Source: Mesorhizobium neociceri
GTDB taxonomy: Bacteria > Pseudomonadota > Alphaproteobacteria > Rhizobiales > Rhizobiaceae
Direction of reading: 5' to 3'
NCBI RefSeq assembly: GCF_013520985.1
Contig: NZ_JACDTY010000015.1
Span: 1-64,000, forward strand
DNA: 64,000 nucleotides
Below are positions 8,752 to 16,734 of the stretch, piece by piece. Each line of letters begins with the position of its first letter. Position 1 is the stretch's first letter. The position numbers and the translations under genes are program-made. Below the pieces are notes generated by a model, which saw only the letters and a list, made by a program, of their open reading frames with translations, searched no databases and was not told the DNA's origin.

Positions 8752-9881
8752 CGATTCGACCCCGAAACGAGGCCACGCGGCACCAGCGCATAGAAATCGG
8801 CCGAATTGCGCACGACCCCGGCGATCTCGCCGGCCGCGTCGCCGGAACCGGCGAAGAGATCGCCGCGCGCCGGTCCAGTGATGGCCGAGCCGGTATCCTG
8901 CGCGATCATCAGCCGCCGGAACGGTTTCTGGTCGAAGGCGGTCAGCGACGGCGCGTTTATGTAGAAGGGCGTGCCGAAAGTGTGCAGCAGCCGGTCGACG
9001 GCGAGCGAACGGCCCGGGGTCAGCGGCACCTTGGCGGCGGCGATAGGACCGAGCGTCGCATCGTCGACCGCCGCTTCGCGAAAGAAGATGTAGGAGCGGT
9101 TCTGCCAGAGGATCTTGTCGATACGGTCGGGATGCGCCCGGAACCAGGCGCGGATCGACTGCATCGTCACTTTTTCCAGCGGGATCTCGCCGATCTCGGC
9201 GAGAATCTTGCCCGGACCGGTGAAACGTTGGCCGGATTTGGCGGCATATGTGACACGACAGAGCCGGCCGTCGGTCATCTTCAGCCTGGCCGCGCCCTGC
9301 ACATGGATGAAGAACGCATCGACTTTTTCCGCAAGCCAGGCGATTTCCAGGCCTTTCCCGGCCAGCGCGCCGCGCTCGATAGCGCCGCGATCAAGATATT
9401 CCACCAGCCCCTGCGGCGTGTCGCGGGCGAAGGCCAGGTATTCGTCCATGTCCTCGGGGCGGTTGGCGTCATCAATGTCGACGAGATCTGCCGGTCGCGC
9501 CAGCAGCGGCACCGTGAATTGATCCGTGCGCACCGGCGAGGCCTCGACCTCCGGCTCGTAGAAGCCGGTGACCAGGCCGGCATTCTCGGCCTGAACCTGG
9601 GCCGGAATGAAATGGCGCTCGAAAAACGCACGAGCGCCGTTCCGATTCGGTAGCGAAACGGAGCGCGCCTCGTCATAGGCGCCGGCAAAAGCCTCGAACC
9701 GGACGCCAAGCGAGCCGGTGCGATAAGGCTTGTTCAGGACATGGAAGGCCGAACGGCGAAAGGCCTCATAAGCGGAGAGGTGATCGTCCGCGCCCCAGCC
9801 GGGAAGATCGTCGAAGGACTTTTCGACGAAAAGCGGCGATAGCGACACCTCAGCCTCGCCACTGGCCATGTTTGCCTGCAT
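8748..9881 (-). CDS. mltA: Membrane-bound lytic murein transglycosylase A
   Basis: About 377 aa enzyme cleaving the MurNAc-GlcNAc bond of peptidoglycan to give 1,6-anhydro products. The MltA barrel shows GLVTGFYEPEVEASP, and the C-terminal 3D domain has MIAQDTGSAITGPARGD and LFAGSGDAAGEIAG, with the catalytic Asp in AQDTG. Three in-frame ATGs are possible (9923, 9881, 9866); 9881 is preceded by GGGA. None gives a signal peptide or lipobox, which is odd for an enzyme expected in the periplasm. It lies directly downstream of timA and overlaps smr. Confidence 0.88.
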   Translation of the reverse strand: MQANMASGEAEVSLSPLFVEKSFDDLPGWGADDHLSAYEAFRRSAFHVLNKPYRTGSLGVRFEAFAGAYDEARSVSLPNRNGARAFFERHFIPAQVQAENAGLVTGFYEPEVEASPVRTDQFTVPLLARPADLVDIDDANRPEDMDEYLAFARDTPQGLVEYLDRGAIERGALAGKGLEIAWLAEKVDAFFIHVQGAARLKMTDGRLCRVTYAAKSGQRFTGPGKILAEIGEIPLEKVTMQSIRAWFRAHPDRIDKILWQNRSYIFFREAAVDDATLGPIAAAKVPLTPGRSLAVDRLLHTFGTPFYINAPSLTAFDQKPFRRLMIAQDTGSAITGPARGDLFAGSGDAAGEIAGVVRNSADFYALVPRGLVSGSNR

Positions 9882-9927
9882 GTCGCTATCCCAAAACCGC
9901 TGCCCACTTTGGGCGACATGCAAAGAT

Positions 9928-10632
9928 TCAGTCTTCTTCCTCGGTGGCGACCAGCTTCCAGTTCGGATCGCGCGAGCGTGTGTCGCGGGCGAAGGTCCAG
10001 ACGTCCTTGACCTCGGCCACCGTCTCGGGATCGCCGTCGATGACAGCGCCCGCCTTGTCGCGGGTCGCCGAGATCAGCTCGCTGACGATGCGCAGCGTGA
10101 TGTGCGCCTCGCCGCCCTTCATCTCGGCCGAGACGATGTCGGCCTTGTCGATGCCGACAAAGGAGGACTGGATCTTTTCGGCTTTCGCCTCGCGGTCGCC
10201 GATAGCGGCGACGAAACCATCAAAAACCTCACGCGACAACAGGTTCTTCAGCGTTTTGCGGTCGCCATCGGCATAGGCCATGACGATCATCTCATAGGCC
10301 ATCTTGGCGCCGTCGACGAAACCCTTGGGCTCGAAGGACGGATCATTGTCCTTGATTGTGCGCAGGCCTTTGTTGAGGTCGGTGTCGGGCTTGGCGAAGG
10401 CGTCGATGGCTGCATAGGTTTCGGCAGCCGTTTCGCCCGGCAGGCGCTTGCGCGGCAGTGAAACCACATTTTCGGGTTTCTGGGTCGCGTCCTTCTCGGT
10501 GCGGCTGGCCGTATAGGGATCGAAAGGCGGACGTTCGCTGCCCGTGCGGCGGCCGAGCACGTTGCGCAGCTGGAAGAAGATCACCACTGCGGCAATCAGA
10601 AAGAAAATGGTGCCGAAGTCGAAGAATCCCAT
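9928..10632 (-). CDS. Tim44-like membrane protein (TimA family)
   Basis: 234 aa protein with one N-terminal transmembrane helix (GFFDFGTIFFLIAAVVIFFQ) followed by a linker and a Tim44-like domain, for example GFVDGAKMAYEMIVMAYADG, REVFDGFVAAI and WTFARDTRSRDPNWKLVAT. Bacterial Tim44-domain proteins such as Caulobacter TimA are inner-membrane proteins of unclear function. ATG 10632 was preferred over the in-frame TTG at 10644 because it gives the family N-terminus MGFFDFGT. First gene of the timA-mltA-smr-xre set. Confidence 0.86.
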   Translation of the reverse strand: MGFFDFGTIFFLIAAVVIFFQLRNVLGRRTGSERPPFDPYTASRTEKDATQKPENVVSLPRKRLPGETAAETYAAIDAFAKPDTDLNKGLRTIKDNDPSFEPKGFVDGAKMAYEMIVMAYADGDRKTLKNLLSREVFDGFVAAIGDREAKAEKIQSSFVGIDKADIVSAEMKGGEAHITLRIVSELISATRDKAGAVIDGDPETVAEVKDVWTFARDTRSRDPNWKLVATEEED

Positions 10633-10809
10633 ATCTTTCGCCAATCAATCCCTGACCCGGCCGGGACCGCAGGCCAATCCGGGCCGCGGTCGCATAGCGT
10701 TCAACATGCAAAGCATATAGAACGCATGGCGCAATCATTCAAATCAAAGGCAGGCATACCTATCTAACGGCCTCAGTGCCAGCGGCGATTGTACGCCGTC
10801 CGGCGAAAC

Positions 10810-11328
10810 ATGGAAACGATCGGTCAAGACTTGCGCATTTCCTTCCTCCCTTTGTTCCTGCTTGCGCTGCCCCTGCTGGAAATCGCCGGTTTTGTCATTG
10901 TCGGCCGCGAGGTCGGGGCGCTGGCGACAGTCGGCCTGGTGCTGGCTTCCAGCATTGCCGGCGTGCTTCTGCTCCGGCACCAGGGTTTCGGTGTCATGGC
11001 GCGGGTACGCGCCGAGATGGCCGGCGGCGGCGACCCCAGCCGCCAGCTCGCGCATGGCGCCATGATCGTGGTTGCCGCGATCCTTTTGATCATCCCCGGC
11101 TTCATCACCGACATTATCGGCCTGCTGCTGTTCCTGCCGCCGGTGCGCGACCTTGCCTGGCGCAGGCTCAAGGGCCGCATCGTCGTGGCCACCGATTTCA
11201 CCGGCAGTTTCCGTGGCAGGTCGCGCGACAAGGTCATCGATCTCGACGATGGCGACTATTCGCGCGAGGATGATTTCAAACGCGGCCCCGACCACAATTC
11301 GCCGTGGCGGCGGCTGAAGGATGACTGA
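10810..11328 (+). CDS. fxsA: FxsA family membrane protein
   Basis: 172 aa inner-membrane protein with the FxsA core: ISFLPLFLLALPLLEIAGFV, ATVGLVLASSIAGVLLLRHQG and MIVVAAILLIIPGFITDIIG (the conserved P-G-F-x-T-D motif), then a charged cytoplasmic tail. E. coli FxsA is known for relieving F-plasmid exclusion of phage T7; the cellular function is unknown. Start 10810 was chosen; an upstream in-frame ATG at 10789 adds MYAVRRN. It is divergent from timA and followed by secB. Confidence 0.88.
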   Translation: METIGQDLRISFLPLFLLALPLLEIAGFVIVGREVGALATVGLVLASSIAGVLLLRHQGFGVMARVRAEMAGGGDPSRQLAHGAMIVVAAILLIIPGFITDIIGLLLFLPPVRDLAWRRLKGRIVVATDFTGSFRGRSRDKVIDLDDGDYSREDDFKRGPDHNSPWRRLKDD

Positions 11329-11506
11329 AGTCGCCTTGAGGGCGGTCAGGCCCTGAATTCCGGACGCCGGTGCCGCCTTTCGCGAGCCGAGGCAAATGCC
11401 CGGAGCCCGAAGGCGGCAAAACCTTGTCTTGTCATGCCGACCATGCTAGCCAACGCCCGATTTCAATTCGGTCAGCGCTGCTGCCCAGGCAAAAGGATCA
11501 AGGCTC

Positions 11507-12007
11507 ATGGCCAGCAAAGATGACGCGCCGGTCGGCGCCGCAAACGGCAACGGCGAAACGGCACAGCCGTCGCTCAACGTGCTTGCCCAGTATGTGAAGG
11601 ACCTGTCCTTCGAAAGCCCCGGCGCGCCGAACTCGCTGCGCGGCCGCGACAAGGCCCCCGGCATCGCCATCAACGTCAATGTCAACGCCAACCCGCTGTC
11701 CGACAAGCAGTTCGACGTCAATTTGTCGTTGAACGCCAAGGCGTCCTTCGACCAGGAAGTGCTGTTCAATGTCGAGCTGGTCTATGGCGGCGTCTTTTCC
11801 ATCTCCGGCTTCCCGCAGGAACACATGCTGCCGATCCTGTTCATCGAATGCCCGCGGCTGCTGTTCCCGTTCGCCCGCCAGATCATCGCCGAAGCCACCC
11901 GCAATGGCGGCTTCCCGCCGCTGATGCTCGACCCGATCGATTTCGCGCAGATGTTCCAGCAGAAGCTGGCTGAGGACCAGGCCGCATCGAAGGTCAAGGT
12001 GAGCTGA
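11507..12007 (+). CDS. secB: Protein-export chaperone SecB
   Basis: 166 aa cytosolic tetrameric chaperone that keeps preproteins unfolded and delivers them to SecA. The family sequence VLAQYVKDLSFESPGAP, the conserved EVLFNVELVYGGVFSI and PILFIECPRLLFPFARQII, and the C-terminal GGFPPLMLDPIDFAQMF are all present. The alphaproteobacterial N-terminal extension (ASKDDAPVGAANGNGE) is usual. A strong Rho-independent terminator follows at 12027-12057. Confidence 0.96.
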   Translation: MASKDDAPVGAANGNGETAQPSLNVLAQYVKDLSFESPGAPNSLRGRDKAPGIAINVNVNANPLSDKQFDVNLSLNAKASFDQEVLFNVELVYGGVFSISGFPQEHMLPILFIECPRLLFPFARQIIAEATRNGGFPPLMLDPIDFAQMFQQKLAEDQAASKVKVS

Positions 12008-12026
12008 GGCTTGCCACTATGGATTG

Positions 12027-12057
12027 AAAAGCCCGGCCTTGTGCCGGGCTTTTTTTG
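12027..12057 (+). terminator. Rho-independent terminator of secB
   Basis: An AAAAGCCCGGC arm, a five-base loop and a GCCGGGC arm are followed by a run of seven T. It begins 20 bases after the secB stop codon. Confidence 0.9.
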
Positions 12058-12090
12058 TTTGAGACGAGCATACTGAGATGCTGGCGGGAC

Positions 12091-12250
12091 AGCACCCCCC
12101 TCTGCCTTGCCAGGCATCTCCCCCTCAAGGGGGGAGATGGCCGTCATCGCGACCTTCGCCAATCTTCGACGTTGCAGGAATAGCCGGAGCGGCGAAGCTG
12201 CCAATCTCCCCCCTTGAGGGGGAGATGGCCGGCAGGCCAGAGGGGGGTGT
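12091..12250. repeat. Paired palindromic intergenic repeat, family B
   Basis: Two inverted half elements: the left half carries CCCCCCTCTGCC...GGCATCTCC and the right half GGAGATGGCCGGC...AGAGGGGGG, each with a CCCCCTCAAGGGG-type hairpin. The pair sits between the convergent ends of secB and dnaQ. Similar pairs are at 15305, 34777 and 39345, and single halves at 29001 and 29561. Confidence 0.8.
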
Positions 12251-12276
12251 GACGGAACGCTACCTTCCCGATCTGC

Positions 12277-12981
12277 TCACCCCGCCGCCACCTTCAGCCA
12301 CAGCGCCTTTTCACCGAGCGTCGCCACCAGCCCGGCATGCGCGGCGCGCTCGCCCTCGGTCAGGCGCGGCGGCAGTGCGATCGGCCTGGCGGCGATTGAG
12401 ATGTCGATGTCGGCGACGTCACCATTGCCATTGACCTGCACCGCCACCGTTTCGAGGATGAGCGCAGCCTGCTTGCCGCCGATGAGCTCGATATAGACCT
12501 CGGCCAAGAGCTCGGAATCGAGCAGCGCGCCGTGCTTGGTGCGGTGGCCGTTGTCGATGCCGTAGCGGCGGCAGAGCGCGTCGAGCGAATTGGGACCCAT
12601 CGGGTGCTTGCGCCGTGCCAAGGCGAGGGTGTCGACGACGCGCCCGGTGTCGATGACCGACTGGCCGAGCCGGCCGAATTCCGTATTGAGGAAGCCGATG
12701 TCGAAATTGGCGTTGTGGGCGACGAGCTTGGCGCCGTCGGTAAAAGACAGCCATTCCTCGGCGATTTCGGCAAAGGTCGGCTTGCCGACCAGGTCGGCGG
12801 CGCTGATGCCGTGCACGGCCTGCGCCTCGACATGGACGGCGCGCCCTTGCGGATTGATGAATTTGTGGAAGGTGCGGCCGGTCGGGAAGCGGTTGACCAG
12901 TTCGACGCCGCCAAGCTCGATGATGCGGTCGTCGCGCATGTCGAGGCCGGTGGTTTCGGTATCGAAAATGATCTCACGCAT
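12277..12981 (-). CDS. dnaQ: DNA polymerase III epsilon subunit (3'-5' exonuclease)
   Basis: 234 aa proofreading subunit of the replicative polymerase. The DEDDh exonuclease motifs are all present: ExoI FDTETTGLD (N-terminus), ExoII HNANFDIGFLN and ExoIII RTKHGALLDSELLAEVY. The C-terminal part, which contacts the alpha subunit in E. coli DnaQ, ends with LGEKALWLKVAAG. It lies downstream of coaE across a family C palindrome, in the conserved order maf-aroE-coaE-dnaQ. Confidence 0.95.
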   Translation of the reverse strand: MREIIFDTETTGLDMRDDRIIELGGVELVNRFPTGRTFHKFINPQGRAVHVEAQAVHGISAADLVGKPTFAEIAEEWLSFTDGAKLVAHNANFDIGFLNTEFGRLGQSVIDTGRVVDTLALARRKHPMGPNSLDALCRRYGIDNGHRTKHGALLDSELLAEVYIELIGGKQAALILETVAVQVNGNGDVADIDISIAARPIALPPRLTEGERAAHAGLVATLGEKALWLKVAAG

Positions 12982-13054
12982 AGAATCAGCTCACTGCTTA
13001 AGAGAGCAGAATCATACGAGGGAATAAAATGGCAATGGGCAATGCCTCTTTTCC

Positions 13055-13200
13055 CCTTCTCCCCTTGTGGGAGAAGGTGGATCGGCGCGATAGCGCCGAG
13101 ACGGATGAGGGGTGTTCCAGCGGAATGAGACGTCGGCGTTCTCTGGAACACCCCTCATCCGTCGCCTTCGGCGACACCTTCTCCCACAAGGGGAGAAGGA
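13055..13200. repeat. Paired palindromic intergenic repeat, family C
   Basis: Left half: CCTTCTCCCCTTGTGGGAG hairpin, GCGCGATAGCGC minor hairpin and GGATGAGGGGTGTTCC. Right half is the inversion: GGAACACCCCTCATCC, a CGCCTTCGGCG hairpin and CTCCCACAAGGGGAG. It lies between dnaQ and coaE, both on the minus strand. Other copies are at 36379 and 37481. Confidence 0.8.
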
Positions 13201-13205
13201 AAGCG

Positions 13206-13793
13206 TCAGCGCCCTGAGAGCTCAGCAATAACGGCGCCGACCGCTGCGCGGGCTGCGTCCATGCCTTCACCGGTGTCGATGACGAAATCGGCCTGGCGGC
13301 GTTTTTCGGCGTCGGGTACCTGCTTGGCCAGGATTGCCGCCAGCTTTTCCTCGCTCATGCCCGGCCGCGCCAGCACACGGGCGCGCTGGATGTCGGCCGG
13401 GGCGGTGACGACGACGACCTTGTCGACGCGGTTGCGGCCGCCGGTTTCGAACAGCAGCGGAATGTCGAGCACGACAAGCGGCGCGCCGGCGGCACGGTGT
13501 TTGGCCAGGAAGGCATCGGCGTCGGCACGCACCAGCGGGTGGACGATTGTCTCCAATGTCTTCAGCGCGGCGGCATCGCCGAGCACCCGCCCGGCGAGCT
13601 TGGTGCGGTCGACCACGCCAGACATGGTGGTGCCGGGAAAGGCCGCCTCGACCAGCGGCGCGGCTTTGCCTGAATAAAGCCGATGCACAGTCTCGTCGGA
13701 ATCATGCACCGGAACGCCGGCGTCGCTGAACATCCTGGCCGTCGTCGACTTGCCCATGCCGATCGATCCGGTGAGGCCGAGCACGATCATCAT
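13206..13793 (-). CDS. coaE: Dephospho-CoA kinase
   Basis: 195 aa kinase of the last step of coenzyme A synthesis (dephospho-CoA + ATP to CoA). The P-loop GLTGSIGMGKST is at residues about 6-17, followed by the substrate region DAGVPVHDSDETVHRLY and LDIPLLFETGGRNRVDKVVVVTAP. The start is the first of two tandem ATGs (MM). The start codon lies in the last unit of a 14-16 base tandem repeat that also contains the aroE stop codon. Confidence 0.95.
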   Translation of the reverse strand: MMIVLGLTGSIGMGKSTTARMFSDAGVPVHDSDETVHRLYSGKAAPLVEAAFPGTTMSGVVDRTKLAGRVLGDAAALKTLETIVHPLVRADADAFLAKHRAAGAPLVVLDIPLLFETGGRNRVDKVVVVTAPADIQRARVLARPGMSEEKLAAILAKQVPDAEKRRQADFVIDTGEGMDAARAAVGAVIAELSGR

Positions 13794-13844
13794 TTTGCGC
13801 CCATCATTTGGCGCCCATCATTTGGCGACCCCATCATTTGGCAG
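13787..13844 (-). repeat. Four-copy tandem repeat spanning the aroE/coaE junction
   Basis: Read on the minus strand, four consecutive near-identical units occur: GCCAAATGATGGGGTC, GCCAAATGATGGGC twice, then GCAAAATGATGATC. Each unit contains an overlapping stop/start (ATGATG). The first unit supplies the aroE TGA and the last supplies the coaE ATG, so the junction itself appears duplicated. Confidence 0.85.
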
Positions 13845-14661
13845 CAATGTCGGCGACGATCATCTGCCGCAACTCCGGCGTGACCTCCGGCTTCTTGCCG
13901 AACCAGCGTTCGAAGCCGGGAACGGCCTGGTGCAGCAGCATGCCGAGCCCATCGACCGTCTTCAAATTGCGCGCCCGCGCCGCGGCGAGCAGCGGCGTCT
14001 CCAGTGGCACATAGACAATGTCGGAAACGATGGCATGGCCAGGCAGCCCGGCCGGATCGGCGGCCAGCGTGGCATCGCCATGCATGCCGAGCGCCGTCGT
14101 GTTGATCAGCAGGCCGGCATCGGCAAGCAGTTCGCCGATCGCGCCATGCGCCGTGATGCCAGCGCCGAAGCGGTCCGCCAGTTCCTGCGCCCGCGCCAGT
14201 GTGCGGTTGACGATGCGGATATCCCTGACGCCGCGCACTTTCAGCGCGTGGATGACTCCGCGCGAGGCGCCGCCGGCGCCGAGCACCACGGCCGGACCGT
14301 TTCTGTCCCAGCCCGGCGCATGCTCGTCGAGATTGCCGGCAAAGCCGATCCAGTCCGAATTGCCACCCCACAGCACGCCGTCTTCCAGCCACAGCATATT
14401 GACAGCGCCTATCATATCCGCCGCCTCGTCGCGGCGTTCGACCCGGGCGAAGGCGACCTCCTTGTGCGGGATGGTGACGTTGCCGCCCTGGTAGCTATTG
14501 GCATGGAGCGATGAGAGAAACTCTGGAAAATCGGCGGGCGCGACGTCAATGGCGCGGTAGCTGCCATCGATGCCGTATGTCTTCAGCCAATAGCCATGAA
14601 TCCTGGGCGAGCGCGAATGCGCGATCGGGTGGCCGGTGACAAAAGCTTTTTTCTCAACCAT
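13834..14661 (-). CDS. aroE: Shikimate dehydrogenase
   Basis: 275 aa NADP-dependent enzyme reducing 3-dehydroshikimate to shikimate in aromatic amino acid synthesis. Shikimate-binding residues are in TGHPIAHSRSPRIHG, the catalytic Lys in NVTIPHKEVAF, the Asn/Asp of the active site in NSDWIGFAGNL, and the dinucleotide-binding loop is VLGAGGASRGVIHAL. NRTLARAQEL follows as the NADP phosphate-binding segment. Its start overlaps the maf stop by 8 bases and it is followed by coaE across the tandem repeat. Confidence 0.95.
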   Translation of the reverse strand: MVEKKAFVTGHPIAHSRSPRIHGYWLKTYGIDGSYRAIDVAPADFPEFLSSLHANSYQGGNVTIPHKEVAFARVERRDEAADMIGAVNMLWLEDGVLWGGNSDWIGFAGNLDEHAPGWDRNGPAVVLGAGGASRGVIHALKVRGVRDIRIVNRTLARAQELADRFGAGITAHGAIGELLADAGLLINTTALGMHGDATLAADPAGLPGHAIVSDIVYVPLETPLLAAARARNLKTVDGLGMLLHQAVPGFERWFGKKPEVTPELRQMIVADIAAK

Positions 14662-15253
14662 CGATGGCTCCGAGCGCGTGCAATTCCTTCAGCACCGGCA
14701 AAAGCGGCAGGCCGACAATGGTGAAATAGTCGCCTTCGATCTTTTCGAACAGCTGAATGCCTTCGCCTTCGACCTGGTAGGCGCCGACGCTGGCCAGCGC
14801 CTTGGCGCCGACGCGGGCCAGATGACGGCCGATGAACGCCGGGTCGAGCTTGCGCATGGTGAGGCTGGCGATGCCGACATGGCGCCACAGCACCTTGCCA
14901 TCGCGGCACAGCACGGCGGCGCTGTTCAGCTGATGCGTCTTGCCCGACAGCGCCAGCAAGTGGCGGCGCGCGCCTTCCATGTCGGCCGGCTTGTGGAACA
15001 CCTCGTCGCCAAGCGACAGCGTCTGGTCGCAGCCGAGCACCAAGGCGCCCGGTTTGCGCTCACTGACCTCGGTCGCCTTGGCCTCGGCGAGTATTGAAGC
15101 GACATCTTCCGGCGACACACCGCTATCCTGCAACGGCGCCTCGAGCGCACGCTCGTCGACGTCGGCCGGCACGGCTTCGATGTCGAGGCCGGCATTGATG
15201 AGCATGGCTTTTCGGAACGGGGAGCCGGAGGCGAGGATGATTTTTTCGGTCAT
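14654..15253 (-). CDS. maf: Maf-like nucleoside triphosphate pyrophosphatase
   Basis: 199 aa Maf/HAM1-fold protein. The signature IILASGSPFRKAMLINAGL is at the N-terminus, with ALVLGCDQTLSLGDEVFHKP and the C-terminal SVGAYQVEGEGIQLFEKI and GDYFTIVGLPLLPVL. Family members hydrolyse dTTP/UTP or modified nucleotides and can arrest septation when overproduced; the substrate here is not determinable. It overlaps aroE, forming maf-aroE-coaE. Confidence 0.93.
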   Translation of the reverse strand: MTEKIILASGSPFRKAMLINAGLDIEAVPADVDERALEAPLQDSGVSPEDVASILAEAKATEVSERKPGALVLGCDQTLSLGDEVFHKPADMEGARRHLLALSGKTHQLNSAAVLCRDGKVLWRHVGIASLTMRKLDPAFIGRHLARVGAKALASVGAYQVEGEGIQLFEKIEGDYFTIVGLPLLPVLKELHALGAIDG

Positions 15254-15304
15254 TTTTTGATCCAGTTTAACCGCCGCAACGCAGAAGATTGCCAGGTTGG
15301 CGGG

Positions 15305-15467
15305 GCAGCACCCCCCTCTGCCCTACCGGGCATCTCCCCCTCAAAGGGGGAGATCATGCGCTCAGCCGCTTTCGTCAACTATCAAGGCTGCAAGGTCAAG
15401 CGAGGCGATGAAACCGCCAATCTCCCCCCTTGAGGGGGAGATGTCCGGCAGGACAGAGGGGGGTGTG
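15305..15467. repeat. Paired palindromic intergenic repeat, family B
   Basis: A full pair of inverted halves, with CCCCCCTCTGCCC at the left end and AGGACAGAGGGGGG at the right and CTCAAAGGGGGAG and CCTTGAGGGGGAG hairpins inside. It fills most of the 257-base gap between maf and the PPSR gene. Confidence 0.8.
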
Positions 15468-15510
15468 AAGGATCGCGGCGTTGCGAAGGCTCTCTCAACT
15501 ACCCAGCCAT

Positions 15511-16332
15511 CTATCTATTCTTCCCGCGCAGGGCAACAATGGCCGCTGCCGTCTCCTCGATCGAGCGGCGGCTGACGTCGATCATCGGCCAGTTGTGGCG
15601 GGTGCAGATCTGGCGGGCATAGGCGAGTTCTTCCGTGATCGAGGCGCGGTCGACATAATCGGTCGCTTCGTAAGTGCTGCTGTTGCCGAGAATGCGGTTC
15701 TGCCGGACATGCGAGATGCGTTCTGCGGTGGCGATGAGCCCGACGATCAGCGGCTTCGAGGCGGCGACCAGGCTTTCGGGCACCGGCACGCCGAGCACGA
15801 TGGGGATGTTGGCGGTCTTGATGCCGCGGTTGGCGAGATAGATGCTGGTCGGCGTCTTCGATGTCCTTGAAATGCCGATCAGCACGATGTCGGCATCGTC
15901 CATATTGAGCGGCAGCTGGCCGTCATCGTGCTCCATGGTGAAGTTCAGCGCATCGATGCGACGAAAATAGTCGGCGTCGAGCACATGCTGGGCACCGACG
16001 CGCCGGCCGGCCGGCGTGCCGAGATAGGACTGGAACACGGTCAGCACCGGCTCCAGCACCGAGACGCAAGGCAGACCCATGGCCGCACAACGCTCGTCGA
16101 TGCCGCGCGCCAGCTTCTGGTCGACGACGGTATAAAGAATAATGCCCGGTTCCTCCTCGATGTCCTCGAACACTTTCGCCACCTGCTTTTCGGTGCGGAT
16201 GAGCGGGTAGATGTGCTCGATGGCGCGGGCATCCTTGTATTGCGCCGACGCCGCGCGACCGGCCGCCAGCAGCGTTTCGCCGGTGGCGTCGGAAATCAGG
16301 TGCAGGTGGAAGAAGCTCTGGGGTTTGTTCAC
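15511..16332 (-). CDS. Phosphoenolpyruvate synthase/PPDK regulatory protein (DUF299)
   Basis: 273 aa bifunctional Ser/Thr kinase and Pi-dependent phosphorylase controlling PEP synthase or pyruvate phosphate dikinase. The start is GTG 16332, giving the family N-terminus NKPQSFFHLHLISDATGETL; the ORF could be extended upstream but that would cover a DnaA-box region. The P-loop-like GISRTSKTPTSIYLA, the segment TEKQVAKVFEDIEEEPGIIL and the C-terminal NWPMIDVSRRSIEETAAAI are all family hallmarks. It is divergent from hemE across the presumed origin. Confidence 0.9.
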   Translation of the reverse strand: MNKPQSFFHLHLISDATGETLLAAGRAASAQYKDARAIEHIYPLIRTEKQVAKVFEDIEEEPGIILYTVVDQKLARGIDERCAAMGLPCVSVLEPVLTVFQSYLGTPAGRRVGAQHVLDADYFRRIDALNFTMEHDDGQLPLNMDDADIVLIGISRTSKTPTSIYLANRGIKTANIPIVLGVPVPESLVAASKPLIVGLIATAERISHVRQNRILGNSSTYEATDYVDRASITEELAYARQICTRHNWPMIDVSRRSIEETAAAIVALRGKNR

Positions 16333-16734
16333 AGGGGGCGGCCTCAGGCTGTGGGCTTGTGTGGATAAACAGGGACCGGGAAAGCGGCCGGCTGGAGGCG
16401 ACTGTATCAGATGGCGGGTTGTCCACAATTCGATGCGCTGTCGGCTTCGTCGGCCGGCTGGGGACAATTTTGGGGACGGTCGTTTTTGCCAGCGCCTCAT
16501 CCACAGAGCTGGTTTTGCGAGGCTGGCGTCAAGCCATTGACTCCAGTGATGGAATCCTGGTCATCCACACTCTCCGCCAATCCCCTGGAAGAAGCACGCG
16601 ACAATATGCTGGCTGGCCTTTTCCAGGGCAAAGCGGGACAGCTGACAACCACCACAACCAACAGACTCTTAGAATCAGAAGATTCTAGAAATAGACTATT
16701 TAATTATAGAGAAGGCAGGGGAAGAGAGCGCTCA
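16333..16734. other. Probable chromosomal replication origin (oriC)
   Basis: A 402-base non-coding region between divergent PPSR and hemE genes. It holds four DnaA boxes: TTATCCACA (complement of 16360-16368), TTGTCCACA 16419-16427, TCATCCACA 16497-16505 and TCATCCACA 16561-16569. Five GANTC sites (16539, 16552, 16664, 16672, 16681) and an AT-rich tract at about 16660-16714 follow. In Sinorhizobium meliloti and other Rhizobiales the chromosomal origin is next to hemE, which agrees. Function is inferred from motifs and synteny. Confidence 0.85.

Noticed and set aside
12091..15467. CRISPR array from repeated palindromes
   Set aside because: The repeats are paired inverted units spread between genes, without regular spacing or spacers, and no cas genes are present.
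16411..16734. N-terminal extension of hemE
   Set aside because: The frame is open, but the added residues do not resemble HemE and the DNA holds DnaA boxes and GANTC sites; ATG 16735 gives the normal protein.
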